Below, one piece after another: positions 11,253 to 20,543 of a DNA stretch of 64,000 bases. The stretch is taken from contig JABMJD010000002.1 of NCBI GenBank assembly GCA_013201395.1, positions 62,001 to 126,000 of the forward strand, written 5' to 3'. The notes beneath the pieces were generated by a model, which was not told where the DNA came from, searched no databases, and was given only the letters and a program-made list of their open reading frames with translations. Source of the DNA: Candidatus Syntrophopropionicum ammoniitolerans (GTDB lineage Bacteria > Bacillota > Desulfotomaculia > Desulfotomaculales > Pelotomaculaceae). The position numbers and the translations under genes are program-made. Numbering within the stretch: the first letter of the stretch is position 1; each line of letters begins with the position of its first letter.

Positions 11253-12125
11253 CTACACCAGGAGGGAAGCAGCATATTTAACCAGATAAGCCGCCGGCAC
11301 AAAAATTAACTGGGCTAAAGCAGTACCCAGGATCCTTGTCAGCGACAGATAGATAACCATTTGTTTTACATCCTCGTCACTTCGCTCCCCCTGTAATGCC
11401 TGGTCGGTAATAGCGGCAGCAGTAGGCTCAACCACCGTAGCCGCCAGTATAGTGGCTACCCCATTCACCACGGCCGACAGTAGGGCGGCAGTAGAACGGA
11501 AATTGGGGAAAAGGGCCCCGGCATAAATTGCGGAAAGCACCCCAGTAGTATACACACCGGTAACAATTATATTTAAGAATAAAAACGTCTTGGGGATGGC
11601 AACTTTCCTTTTCGGTGTTATTTTAAATGACTTCCTGCTCTGTTGCCCAATTTGACCACCTGCACGCATAAAGCGGCGGGGTGAAATTATAATGCCGGCC
11701 AGCATACGGGGCACCGAGCCTGTTTCCTCAAAAGAAAATATAGCACGATTAAATATGTTGACAAAAACCGGGATCAAGGCGGCAGCAATAACAGTCCCCA
11801 CCGTGGCGGCCAAAATGACGAAGCGAATATTATCACCAAGTGAGACCAGCAGTGCCTGATAAGCAGCACTATTAACCAGCTCCGCATCAGCCACCCTGAT
11901 CCCCGTCTGGATCTGTCCCGTTTTAATAACCATTTCCACAATCGAAGCTAAAATTGGCGCTTGAATCGTATTAGCAGTGCTGGCCACCAGAAATATCACG
12001 TTATAAATGGATAAACCTGTGGCCAGTCTCTGTGTACGCACGCCCGATATGCGCATGGCATAAGCCAGGGTATTAATAAAATGAATCACCGCCGTCAGGG
12101 CGGCCACGATTAGGAGACGCTCCAT
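11253..12125 (-). CDS. amj: Amj-type lipid II flippase (DUF2837 family)
   Basis: A 290-residue multi-pass membrane protein. The N-terminus HFINTLAYAMRISGVRTQRLATGLSIYNV (seen as two blocks) and TANTIQAPILA are the family signature shared with Bacillus subtilis Amj (YdaH), an alternate peptidoglycan-precursor flippase working beside MurJ. About six hydrophobic segments are present. It sits between pcrA and ligA, an insertion into the usual order. Function is by family recognition only. Confidence 0.8.
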   Translation of the reverse strand: MERLLIVAALTAVIHFINTLAYAMRISGVRTQRLATGLSIYNVIFLVASTANTIQAPILASIVEMVIKTGQIQTGIRVADAELVNSAAYQALLVSLGDNIRFVILAATVGTVIAAALIPVFVNIFNRAIFSFEETGSVPRMLAGIIISPRRFMRAGGQIGQQSRKSFKITPKRKVAIPKTFLFLNIIVTGVYTTGVLSAIYAGALFPNFRSTAALLSAVVNGVATILAATVVEPTAAAITDQALQGERSDEDVKQMVIYLSLTRILGTALAQLIFVPAAYLVKYAASLLV

Positions 12126-12209
12126 AATCCCTCCATAACCGGTTTAATAGTAGTATTGCCAAAAGGACTATCTGAGTTACTCATTTGTTTCAAACGCTGA
12201 TCTAGCTGA

Positions 12210-14384
12210 TTATATCTCATCAGCCTTCTGCAACGGTGCATATTTTGCCAGCAGTACCTTTATACCCTGCTCCGGAAAGGCTACCTGATACTCGGTATCC
12301 TCACCATCACCCTGTACGCCGACGACTACTCCCGGGCCCCACTTATTGTGACTGACCCGGTCACCAAGAAGATATTGCTGAACACCTAAAATTTTTTTAC
12401 CACCAGCGACACCTGCCCCTCCCATCCCCGGCCGGTCCTTCTTAATGCCATTTCCCGGTAAATTGTCATTGCTTAAAAGGTGGGGCGGGATTTCTTCAAG
12501 AAAGCGGGAAGGCTTGTTGTATTTTTCAGCGCCAAAAAGAGTTCTTTTCCAACAATGAGTAAGGTAAAGACGCTGCATAGCCCTGGTTACACCAACATAA
12601 CACAGGCGGCGTTCTTCCTCCAGCTCACCCGGTTCCAGCAGTGAACGGGAATGGGGAAAAACACCTTCTTCCAGACCAGCCAGGAAAACAACTGGAAATT
12701 CCAGGCCTTTGGCACTATGCAGTGTCATCAGGGAAACCTGATCATGCTCTGCATCATACTTGTCTAGATCTGTTACCAGGGCTACATTTTCCAGGTAGTT
12801 CCGCAACCCTTTTTCTTCTGCATCCCGGTCAAATTCTTTAGTTCCGGAAATAAACTCGTCCAGGTTTTCCAGCCTGGTGCGTGATTCTACAGTATCTTCA
12901 GCCAGCAGTTCCTTACGGTACCCGGTTTGTTCCAACACCTCTATAGCCAGGTCGGTAACATTAGCATCTAATAACTCCACCCCAAGATGTTGGAGCAATA
13001 GGCCTAGTTCGCTGCATGCCGCCCTGGCCTTACTAGTAAGCCCGCCAATTTCGGGCGCTCTAATTAGGGCCTCAACCGGTGTAATCAGGTTGCTTTCGGC
13101 AAAGGATATGATTTTGGCCAGAGAAGCAGGGCCGATACCGCGCCTGGGGACGTTTACAATCCTGGCCAGGCTGACCGTGTCCCGCTGGTTTACAATTAGC
13201 CTCAGGTAAGCCGTGATATCCTTTATCTCTTTGCGGGAGTAAAATTTCAAACCCCCAATAATAGTATAAGGCAAGCCCGCCCGGACAAATATTTCCTCAA
13301 TTACCCTGGATTGGGCATGGGTGCGGTAGAGCACGGCAAAATCGCGATATGGTCTTTTTTCTGTTTCCGTGAGGTGGAATATCTTCCTCGCTATATAATC
13401 GGCTTCCCTGTGTTCGTCTTCACCAAAGAAGCGCACCGGGCCGGTACCGGATTTTTCCGCCGTCCAAAGACGTTTTTCCCGGCGGTTTTCGTTGTTTTTT
13501 ATAATATGATTGGCCACCTCTAAAATCCGGCTGGTGGAGCGATAATTTTGCTCCAGCTTGATTAGCTTTGCTTCCGGATAGTCCTTTTCAAATCGGAGAA
13601 TATTATTGATATCCGCACCCCGCCAGCTATAAATTCCCTGATCGGGATCGCCTACGGCGAACAGGTTGCGGCGGGTGCCGACCAACAGATTGACAAAAAC
13701 ATATTGGGCATGGTTAGTGTCCTGGTATTCATCAACCAGGATGTAGCGGAAACGATCCTGATAATATGCCAGCACTTGTGGATTTTCCCTGTACAACTGT
13801 ACCGTAAGGAAAATGAGATCATCAAAATCCACTGCATTGTTTTCCCGCAGTTTTTCTTCATATCGATCATAAACCCTGGTAACCACCTGGTTAAAACCAT
13901 CATAGGCCTGTTTCTTATAATCACTCGCGGTCTGCAGTTTATTTTTAGCCTGGGAGATTGATGCCGCTACCGCCCGGGGCTGATATCTTTTCCCATCAAT
14001 GTCTAGTTCTTTAATACAGTCTTTGACAACGGTGAGCTGATCATCGCTATCATAGATTACAAAGTCACGGGTACGTCCAAAAAACTCCTCCTGGCGCCTT
14101 AAAATACGCAAGCAGGCAGCATGAAAGGTGTGAATCCAAATGTCACGTGACATTTCCGGCGCCAGTGCTTCCACCCGCATCCTCATTTCCTGGGCTGCCT
14201 TGTTGGTAAAAGTAATGGCCAGAATGTGATATGGCCGGATCCCCATCTCTCTGATTAGATGTGCTACCCGGCAAGTTAAAACCCTGGTTTTGCCACTACC
14301 GGCACCTGCCAGGATCAGTAATGGTCCTTCTCCATATGTCACCGCCTCAACCTGGGCAGGATTAAGATTATCCAATACGTCCAT
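12210..14384 (-). CDS. pcrA: ATP-dependent DNA helicase PcrA/UvrD family
   Basis: Superfamily 1A 3'-5' helicase used in repair and rolling-circle replication. Start ATG 14384 gives 724 residues beginning MDVLDNLNPAQVEAV. The Walker A AGAGSGKTR, DEYQDTNHAQY (motif II), GDPDQGIYSWRGAD (motif III), QNYRSTSRIL (motif IV), and VTRAMQRLYLTHC (motif VI) are all intact. The C-terminus carries the PcrA-specific Tudor-like tail (VGDRVSHNKWGPGVV-like LLGDRVSHNKWG). It heads the pcrA-amj-ligA-gatCAB group. Confidence 0.97.
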   Translation of the reverse strand: MDVLDNLNPAQVEAVTYGEGPLLILAGAGSGKTRVLTCRVAHLIREMGIRPYHILAITFTNKAAQEMRMRVEALAPEMSRDIWIHTFHAACLRILRRQEEFFGRTRDFVIYDSDDQLTVVKDCIKELDIDGKRYQPRAVAASISQAKNKLQTASDYKKQAYDGFNQVVTRVYDRYEEKLRENNAVDFDDLIFLTVQLYRENPQVLAYYQDRFRYILVDEYQDTNHAQYVFVNLLVGTRRNLFAVGDPDQGIYSWRGADINNILRFEKDYPEAKLIKLEQNYRSTSRILEVANHIIKNNENRREKRLWTAEKSGTGPVRFFGEDEHREADYIARKIFHLTETEKRPYRDFAVLYRTHAQSRVIEEIFVRAGLPYTIIGGLKFYSRKEIKDITAYLRLIVNQRDTVSLARIVNVPRRGIGPASLAKIISFAESNLITPVEALIRAPEIGGLTSKARAACSELGLLLQHLGVELLDANVTDLAIEVLEQTGYRKELLAEDTVESRTRLENLDEFISGTKEFDRDAEEKGLRNYLENVALVTDLDKYDAEHDQVSLMTLHSAKGLEFPVVFLAGLEEGVFPHSRSLLEPGELEEERRLCYVGVTRAMQRLYLTHCWKRTLFGAEKYNKPSRFLEEIPPHLLSNDNLPGNGIKKDRPGMGGAGVAGGKKILGVQQYLLGDRVSHNKWGPGVVVGVQGDGEDTEYQVAFPEQGIKVLLAKYAPLQKADEI

Positions 14385-14496
14385 CAACCCCCAAAACTTT
14401 AACATCTCATTAATAATATAAATTCTAAGTAATCAACGCAAATCCTGCACCGCCGTCCACACCGGTATTGTTCATTGAATTCAAACAAACATTGAC

Positions 14497-14543
14497 AAAA
14501 AATGCTGATTTTGTTCCGGAATAACTAACCGGACATTATCAGC
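14497..14543 (-). terminator. hairpin terminator upstream of pcrA
   Basis: GCTGAT at 14504-14509 and ATCAGC at 14538-14543 (plus strand) enclose an inner CCGG/CCGG pair; on the minus strand the structure ends in six T. It separates the idi transcript from pcrA. Confidence 0.7.
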
Positions 14544-14586
14544 AAAGGTGCAGGGTATAGGTACATACAATTAATAAAATACACCA

Positions 14587-14604
14587 GGGGGCGCCTCCGC
14601 CCCC
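14587..14604 (-). terminator. GC-rich hairpin after idi
   Basis: GGGGGCG and CGCCCCC form a perfect 7-bp stem with a 4-nt loop, 35 nt past the idi stop. The following minus-strand bases are only moderately T-rich, so it may act together with the next hairpin. Confidence 0.5.
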
Positions 14605-14638
14605 ATTTCAGCTCATGTCCCATGATGAGCCCATCCTG

Positions 14639-15154
14639 TTAGATCACCTTCTCCGCCAACAGTTTTTCCCAGGCAATCCTAAACCATGGTGTGTACATTT
14701 CCGGGTTTTTTTTAATATCCTCAGTCAAGGCATTTTTTGCAATCCATTTATAGTCGGCCACCTCAGCAGGATTTTTTATCGGGATCCCATCCCACCTGCC
14801 GAATAATACGTGATCATACTCCTTTTCCGTCACACCATTTTCAAACTTCGCTTCATAAATAAATGAGAAAACTCTCACTAACTCGGTGTCAAACCCCATT
14901 TCTTCCTGTAGTCTCCTATGTGCGGCAGCCTCCAGTTCTTCTCCCGGCCGCGGGTGACTACAGCAAGTATTTGCCCACAACCCCGGGGTATGGTACTTGT
15001 CCACAGCACGTTTTTGGATTAGTACCTCCTCCTTGCTGTTAACAATAATGATCGAAAAAGCCCGGTGCAACCTGGGGTTTATATGGGCATCCATTTTTTC
15101 AGCCGTACCTATCATATTATCATTTTCATCTACCAGGATAACGTATTCTTCCAT
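14639..15154 (-). CDS. idi: type I isopentenyl-diphosphate isomerase (Nudix)
   Basis: Interconverts IPP and DMAPP. The 171-residue protein starts at ATG 15154 behind TGGAGGT. It has the type I signature: RAFSIIIVNSKEEVLIQKRA, the catalytic TCCSHPRPGE with Cys, and the Nudix-like EELEAAAHRRLQEEMGF plus a second catalytic Glu in EKEYDHVLF. Many Firmicutes have a type II enzyme or none, so a type I gene is noteworthy. The start lies 25 nt inside the 3' end of the PucR-like regulator gene, so the two are translated from one message. Confidence 0.92.
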   Translation of the reverse strand: MEEYVILVDENDNMIGTAEKMDAHINPRLHRAFSIIIVNSKEEVLIQKRAVDKYHTPGLWANTCCSHPRPGEELEAAAHRRLQEEMGFDTELVRVFSFIYEAKFENGVTEKEYDHVLFGRWDGIPIKNPAEVADYKWIAKNALTEDIKKNPEMYTPWFRIAWEKLLAEKVI

Positions 15155-17154
15155 GGCCGACCTCCAGAAACATAAAATTTTTTTTGTGTACATGAAGCCT
15201 CATTCGACTGCATGCCACCTGTTTCCAGATCACCCTTACTTAAACACCATATTTTCAATGCTAACTGCAGATCAAACTTTTTGTTTGGATCCTTTAAGGA
15301 AAAGCCACCTACCTCACATATTTTCCCCAACCGGTATTTAAAGCCGCTCAAGGTGATCATGGTGGCTTTGGCTGCCTCCCGCATGATACAGTTGCTGTTA
15401 AAATAATTATTTAGGGTCTCAACTAGCTCACTTCCATTTTTGCTATCATACTCCAGCAACTCACCAAGCTGATCATGCATAAAGTCCACTAGACTGCTCT
15501 GATTATTAGTATTGAAAAGCAGGCCAAATGTACCCAAACAATCAAAAGGAATAGTCATATTTTTCTGGTTTAGGGATTTTATTACCTTTAAAGCCCATTT
15601 GGCTTCCTGGTATGAATCGCTAAAATCCCCCGGGGTAAAGCAAACCCGGCCCAAACCTATAGATATTGTCAATGATGGCAAATGTCTGGCCACCATCTTT
15701 TGCATTCTGCGTGCCAATTCAACTGTATTAGAAGTAGCCCTATCCTCCAATGCGGTGATGATTATAATGTTATCACCGCTAATGGTAGCTGTACCTGTCC
15801 TGTTGTATATGTTTAACGCTGTGTTAATTATTCCGCAAATCTGTTCCCTAACATGGGGAGTAAGCCCCTTGGCCTGGATAGATTTCCCTAGTGAACAAGC
15901 CGGCTCATCCACACCGGCAACAAGCACCCGGTGAGATCGCTTAATATTATAACCAAGACAGCGAGCTCTTTCAACAATCGATGTTTCGGATCTGAACTTA
16001 CCCGAAACCAACTCCAGCACAAAATCACCCAGCAAACGACTTTCTGTTTTGGCCACTGTCCGATCCTGGGCCATCTTCAAGGCGAAAACAGTAACAATAA
16101 AATCCATTGTCATCTCTTCGTGTTCAGTGAGCTTTTTTTCGGGTTTAATCAAGCTGACGTAGCCAATAACCTCCATGCGGTTAATGACTGGAAAAACAAA
16201 CTGGGTTATTGGTCTTTTGGTTAGTTCCGACGGTAGAGTAACAGGCCTGTTTTCCTGGCGGAGTTTGGCGACCAGGTGACGCAGTCGCCAGTCATCAATG
16301 ATATCCCCGGTGGAAAAAGGCGGCTGGCAATTGACTTCCATTGTCATCGTAGGCGAAAAATAGGCCACCGGCTGAAAGGACTGATCCTCTACCAATACTG
16401 CCCCATTCATAATTTTACCTACTGCACTGGTAATCATTGTTATATCGTCACCGTTTAGCACCATTCTGGTTAGCTGTTCATGGACAGCCACAGATTGTCT
16501 TAAAGCCTCATTCTGCTCCATTATGCTAGTCTGGGGCCAATCCACACCTTGACCCAGCGTAGTGCCATGATAGTATTTCAGTTCGGGGCGAATTTCCTCA
16601 CCCCAGTCAGACAACTTCATCCCTACATAACGGCAGTGCTGATCACCCATGGCAGCACAGGAAACCTCTTTGATAATTACTCTTTCACCAAAAAAAGCTG
16701 ACATAATTCCACTGGCGTAACCCACAAGAGTCCAGCATACGGGCTCTGTGGCTGAACCGAAATGCTTTATGTGGTGCTCCGCCTCATAGGAATCATACCA
16801 GCTGCCTTCACACATCCAGGTGTGTTCGATATCATTTGGCTTCTTCTCTTCTGAGGATATAACGTTGGCCATCCCAATAAAGGTGTGAAAGTTTCTTGCC
16901 AGATGATATCTGCTTTCCTTATCTATACGTGGGAAATCACTCATGAGATTTTCCACGTCCCGAAAACCGTTATTAAAACCAAATCGTATCAAAAATCCTT
17001 TAGCTTTTTCTTTTCCCAGGGTATAGATCAGGTCTTTGCGCAGGATGCCAATGGCATTGGCATTTAGAATTAGTATGCGTTTATCCTTTAGATAGTTTTT
17101 GCCTAACCCTGCCTGCAATTTAAGCATACTTCCCAATTGCATTTCCTGACTCAT
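15130..17154 (-). CDS. XylR_N-V4R-PucR type transcriptional regulator
   Basis: A 674-residue regulator. Order: an XylR_N-like aromatic sensing region (about residues 15-105), a V4R domain (about 110-180) with the Cys pair VSCAAMGDQHCRYVG, a GAF/PucR-like middle (about 220-370), a GGDEF-like CdaR segment, and a C-terminal PucR helix-turn-helix (ETLNNYFNSNCIMREAAKATM). There is no AAA+ domain, so it is not a sigma-54 activator. It lies next to the hydroxyaryl decarboxylase genes, which suggests it senses a phenolic compound and controls them. The start at ATG 17154 follows GGAGG. Confidence 0.85.
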   Translation of the reverse strand: MSQEMQLGSMLKLQAGLGKNYLKDKRILILNANAIGILRKDLIYTLGKEKAKGFLIRFGFNNGFRDVENLMSDFPRIDKESRYHLARNFHTFIGMANVISSEEKKPNDIEHTWMCEGSWYDSYEAEHHIKHFGSATEPVCWTLVGYASGIMSAFFGERVIIKEVSCAAMGDQHCRYVGMKLSDWGEEIRPELKYYHGTTLGQGVDWPQTSIMEQNEALRQSVAVHEQLTRMVLNGDDITMITSAVGKIMNGAVLVEDQSFQPVAYFSPTMTMEVNCQPPFSTGDIIDDWRLRHLVAKLRQENRPVTLPSELTKRPITQFVFPVINRMEVIGYVSLIKPEKKLTEHEEMTMDFIVTVFALKMAQDRTVAKTESRLLGDFVLELVSGKFRSETSIVERARCLGYNIKRSHRVLVAGVDEPACSLGKSIQAKGLTPHVREQICGIINTALNIYNRTGTATISGDNIIIITALEDRATSNTVELARRMQKMVARHLPSLTISIGLGRVCFTPGDFSDSYQEAKWALKVIKSLNQKNMTIPFDCLGTFGLLFNTNNQSSLVDFMHDQLGELLEYDSKNGSELVETLNNYFNSNCIMREAAKATMITLSGFKYRLGKICEVGGFSLKDPNKKFDLQLALKIWCLSKGDLETGGMQSNEASCTQKKFYVSGGRPWKNTLSW

Positions 17155-17375
17155 TATTACGTCCCTCCGTAAATAAAAGCCTATTTAGAGACATGTTGTC
17201 ATCTATAATTATATCATCAAAACAAAACAACTGCCTTTTAAATTAAAAATTATATGGGGTATTCTAATTGTGGAGGCTCTATTGTATGGGTTATCTATAT
17301 TTGCTCGCACCTGGGATAGCAAGGGTAGGGGGAATTGTACTTTGCCATTGCACGTGGAGACACCTTTTAGTTTGC

Positions 17376-17457
17376 TATAATAATATTTAGTTTTTATAAT
17401 CTTGAGGGTTATATGGAATGGCCATCTGGATCCATTCTCTGGATTCAGATGGCCTTT
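17376..17457 (+). ncRNA. possible small RNA: extended -10 plus strong hairpin
   Basis: TGCTATAAT (extended -10) ends at 17381. A 14-bp imperfect stem follows (17420-17433 with 17441-17454), then TTTATC. This would give a transcript of about 70 nt. No -35 is seen and the T tail is weak. The hairpin could instead be a regulator site. The rest of the 411-nt gap between the regulator and the decarboxylase genes shows nothing clear. Confidence 0.25.
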
Positions 17458-17565
17458 ATCATTCCACCCATTACCTGAGAGGAGTAATTGGCTAATGGTC
17501 CTATTAATCCTTAATGGGACATTATACCATAACCATTTCCTTTGTAATCTAGGTAGAAATGGCGA

Positions 17566-17793
17566 TTACTTCTTTTTCAGTGGAGCAATCGGAACCAGGA
17601 TTTGCAGGTCCTCCGGTTCTTGCGTAAATTGGAATTTCTTATCACGCAATTCCGGCTTGATTACCTCATCCTCCTCAGTATTCCTCCAGGTAAAGTTGCA
17701 ACGGCTGCATGCATACATTTCCCATGCACCTGAGCCGTCTGGCGCTTTTGTTAATAGTCTCGCCGTATCATGTAAACAACGCACACACTTCAT
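17566..17793 (-). CDS. hydroxyaryl (phenolic) acid decarboxylase subunit D
   Basis: A 75-residue protein with two CxxC pairs (CVRC at residues 3-6 and CSRC near 29-32) and the block GAWEMYACSRCNFTWR, closely matching the small D subunits BsdD/VdcD/ShdD of reversible hydroxyarylic acid decarboxylases. In those systems the D subunit, together with UbiX-like B and UbiD-like C, is needed for activity. It lies 59 nt downstream of the UbiD-like gene on the same strand, as expected for a CD pair. Confidence 0.85.
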   Translation of the reverse strand: MKCVRCLHDTARLLTKAPDGSGAWEMYACSRCNFTWRNTEEDEVIKPELRDKKFQFTQEPEDLQILVPIAPLKKK

Positions 17794-17852
17794 GCAATTT
17801 ATCCTCCTTTTGTAAACCAGGTATTATAATTTAACACTATGGTATTAAATAT

Positions 17853-19280
17853 CTATGCTTTCTGGGCAGCTTTTTGCAGATCGGCAATGACCTTTTCAAA
17901 GTCTTTAGAATCAGGGCTTTCAATCAGCCTGGTGTCACGCAGCAGTCCATCCGGATCAGTCGGTTCAGTGGCATCAATGATAAATTTGTTGCCCATACCG
18001 GCTGGGTAAGATGTGGGATCAAGAGGCATACCCGGTGTGTTTTGGATAACCAGGACGTCCTTTTCTGCGCGTACCCGGCAGGACAAGGACCACATCACCT
18101 GTTCCAGGTTGAACGGGTCGACATCTTCATCAACAAGAATAATGTTCTTGCAGTAGGAAATACCATGTGGTGTGGAAGAGAGACGGAATGCCACTGACTT
18201 GGCATAGCCACCAAAACGGTTTTTGGTAGAAATGATAGTGGTCAAACCGTGCTGGTACATAGCGTTCACCGCATGTACTTCCGGCATGCTTTCCTTCAAT
18301 TGGTTGTATAGAGGTGCACTGGTGTTGAGACCCATAAGGTAGTCAATTTCAGTCCAGGGGCGACCCATGAAGAGGTTTTCAAAAATTGGGTTCTTACGGT
18401 AGCTAATGCTCTTTACCTGAATTACCGACTGTAGACGCATACCGGAGTAACTTCCTGGGAACTCACCAAAGGGCCCTTCCGGAACACGCACGCGGGGCAA
18501 TATTTCACCTTCAATAACAAATTCAGCGTTAGCCGGAACATCAAGGTCACTGTTCAGAGCCTTGGTTATTTCCATCGGGATACCGTTAATGGCTGCAGCA
18601 TACTTGTATTCTGATTGATCATAGTTAATTGGTGTGCTGGCCATAAAGGTCAGTACCGGGTCATTACCCAGGGCAATAGCAACAGGTAGCGGTTCATTCT
18701 GTTCTTCCGCATGGGTTACGTGGCGGGCAATGTCATGGAAAGCAAGGGCCTGGATACAAATTTGGTCCTTACCAATGATCTGTAGCCGGTAGGTACCTAC
18801 GTTCTGGGTATCAAAGTTGTCCTTATCATATGGATCCTTACTCACTATGCAGGACTTGGAAAAGAAGCAGGCGGCATCCCATTTATTGATGCGGAAAAGC
18901 GGAATATGTTCAAAAAGGTTGATGTTGTCCTTCACTATTACCTCATGACAGGGAGCCTTATCACTGTCAATATTCTTTATTTCTCCAGGATACCTGTCCC
19001 AGGCTTCCAGGAAGTTAAAGAACTGATCCTTTACCGGGGTATCCTTATCCAGACCCATCATTAAAGCAATGTTAGCCCAGGAGCCGTGCACGTTCATGGC
19101 TATCTGCATGCCCTTCATGCCTTTAATGTTATTCATAATTACGGCAGGACCGTTCGGCACGTCGACTGCTGCCCGGCAAATTTCCCGGATGGTTGGTTCC
19201 GGATAAATTGAATCTTTAATACGAACAAGCTGTCCATTTTCCTCCAACTTGGCTAAAAACTCACGTAAGTCACGAAACAC
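17853..19280 (-). CDS. UbiD-family hydroxyaryl acid decarboxylase, catalytic subunit C
   Basis: A 475-residue prenylated-FMN-dependent reversible decarboxylase, the length of BsdC/VdcC/ShdC. The catalytic segment VPEGPFGEFPGSYSG carries the conserved Glu residues, and IEGEILPRVR, NLFMGRPWTEID and the metal-binding regions are intact. Start is GTG 19280 with AAGGGGTG upstream. The adjacent D subunit and the divergent UbiX make a 4-hydroxybenzoate/vanillate/phenol-type (de)carboxylase the best guess; the true substrate is unknown. It lies beside a V4R-PucR regulator. Confidence 0.93.
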   Translation of the reverse strand: MFRDLREFLAKLEENGQLVRIKDSIYPEPTIREICRAAVDVPNGPAVIMNNIKGMKGMQIAMNVHGSWANIALMMGLDKDTPVKDQFFNFLEAWDRYPGEIKNIDSDKAPCHEVIVKDNINLFEHIPLFRINKWDAACFFSKSCIVSKDPYDKDNFDTQNVGTYRLQIIGKDQICIQALAFHDIARHVTHAEEQNEPLPVAIALGNDPVLTFMASTPINYDQSEYKYAAAINGIPMEITKALNSDLDVPANAEFVIEGEILPRVRVPEGPFGEFPGSYSGMRLQSVIQVKSISYRKNPIFENLFMGRPWTEIDYLMGLNTSAPLYNQLKESMPEVHAVNAMYQHGLTTIISTKNRFGGYAKSVAFRLSSTPHGISYCKNIILVDEDVDPFNLEQVMWSLSCRVRAEKDVLVIQNTPGMPLDPTSYPAGMGNKFIIDATEPTDPDGLLRDTRLIESPDSKDFEKVIADLQKAAQKA

Positions 19281-19819
19281 TGTATAATCACACCCCTTTT
19301 TTTTCTTTACCTCATAATTTTTTCGATGTCAGTTACTCGGCTTTACACCACAGAACATATGAAGTTACTGTATTCTTTTACCCTGCAGCCACCTCCATTG
19401 ATGTATTTATTCACCTACCTGTGACATGTTGGCTACAATTAGAAACAGCGACGTCGGTGAGAAACATCTATCTATACTGAAGATTATCATTATCTATAAA
19501 CCATTTCTATGCTCCAAATAGACACAATAACGGCCAACCCACTATCCCTTTTAACAGTGTTAACCACATATGCCAATTTGGCGCAGCAAAAAACAGGGGC
19601 TATAGATGATCTGCATTTCGTAGGTATATATCATTAAATGTTGGAAGATAGTTTCTATGATTGAATAACTGTTATTTCAGTCAGCTATTCACCAAACATT
19701 CAACCTGTTAAGCCATAGAAAGGCAAACACAGCCATGATAGCTTTTATACAAGGAAGGTATAATGTGGCCGGGTATTTCGGGTTTTTTATAATATCGGGC
19801 GGACAAATGAAAAGGAGGC
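19281..19819. promoter_or_regulatory. 539-nt divergent control region between ubiD-like and ubiX-like genes
   Basis: No convincing gene is present. It must hold the promoters of both decarboxylase transcripts. Seen are a TATAAT at 19788-19793 (30-40 nt before ubiX, with no clear -35) and a short palindrome GCCAATTTGGC near 19572-19582. The lack of a -35 fits an activator-dependent promoter, perhaps bound by the V4R-PucR protein; this is inference. Confidence 0.4.
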
Positions 19820-19828
19820 TTGCTTTTG

Positions 19829-20416
19829 ATGAACAAAGTGGTCTTAGGGATATCAGGAGCGACTGGAGCAATATATGGAATTAGGTTCCTGGAGGAGGCC
19901 AAAAAAGCCGGTGTGGCCACACATTTGATTTTAAGCAATTCTGCTCAAAGGACTATTAGTTTCGAAACTGACTATTCACTGGATCATATTATCCAGTTAG
20001 CTGAAGATCACTACCCCAACAGTGATATCGGGGCACCGCCGGCAAGTGGTTCCTTCATGCACCTGGGGATGGTAGTAGCACCCTGCAGCATGAAAACCCT
20101 TTCCGCAATAGCAAACGGCCATGCTGACAATTTAATCAACAGGGCCGCTGATGTAACCATTAAAGAAAGACGCCGGCTGGTACTGGTAGTACGGGAAACG
20201 CCATTTAGTCCTATTCACCTGGAAAACATGCTTAAACTATCCCGGATTGGGGTAATTATTATGCCTCCAGTGCCTTCATTCTATAATAAACCCCTGACTA
20301 TTGACGACATTGTCAGGCAAACAACAGGACGAATATTTGATCAGTTGGGAATTGAGAACACCATAGTAAATAGGTGGTCCAAAAATAGTGAAGCCCTAAC
20401 TGGACTCTATGTCTGA
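19829..20416 (+). CDS. ubiX: UbiX-like flavin prenyltransferase, decarboxylase subunit B
   Basis: Makes prenylated FMN, the cofactor of UbiD enzymes. The 195-residue protein starts at ATG 19829 with GGAGG 10 nt upstream (an in-frame TTG at 19826 is closer). GISGATGAIYGIRFLE is the flavin-binding start, VVAPCSMKTLSAIANG and ERRRLVLVVRETPFS the prenyl-phosphate and active-site regions, and MPPVPSFYNKP the conserved end block. It is transcribed away from the UbiD-like gene and convergent with an LpdD-like gene. Confidence 0.95.
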   Translation: MNKVVLGISGATGAIYGIRFLEEAKKAGVATHLILSNSAQRTISFETDYSLDHIIQLAEDHYPNSDIGAPPASGSFMHLGMVVAPCSMKTLSAIANGHADNLINRAADVTIKERRRLVLVVRETPFSPIHLENMLKLSRIGVIIMPPVPSFYNKPLTIDDIVRQTTGRIFDQLGIENTIVNRWSKNSEALTGLYV

Positions 20417-20472
20417 TATAACAAATTAATCAAAAATATGCTATCCACAATCCACAGTCATAAAATAAATAT

Positions 20473-20516
20473 AAAAAGGCAGGGTTATCAGCTGAATCTG
20501 ATGTCCTGCCTTTTTT
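20473..20516. terminator. bidirectional terminator between ubiX and the LpdD-like gene
   Basis: AAAAAGGCAGG pairs with CCTGCCTTTTTT around an inner ATCAG/CTGAT stem. Both strands end in T runs, fitting the convergent genes on either side. Confidence 0.9.
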
Positions 20517-20543
20517 GTTCCGAATATATGTCGGCTGCGTCTT

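Noticed and set aside
15130-17154. Sigma-54-dependent XylR/DmpR activator
   Set aside because: XylR_N and V4R domains are present but there is no AAA+ domain, and the C-terminus is PucR-type. No -24/-12 promoter was seen.
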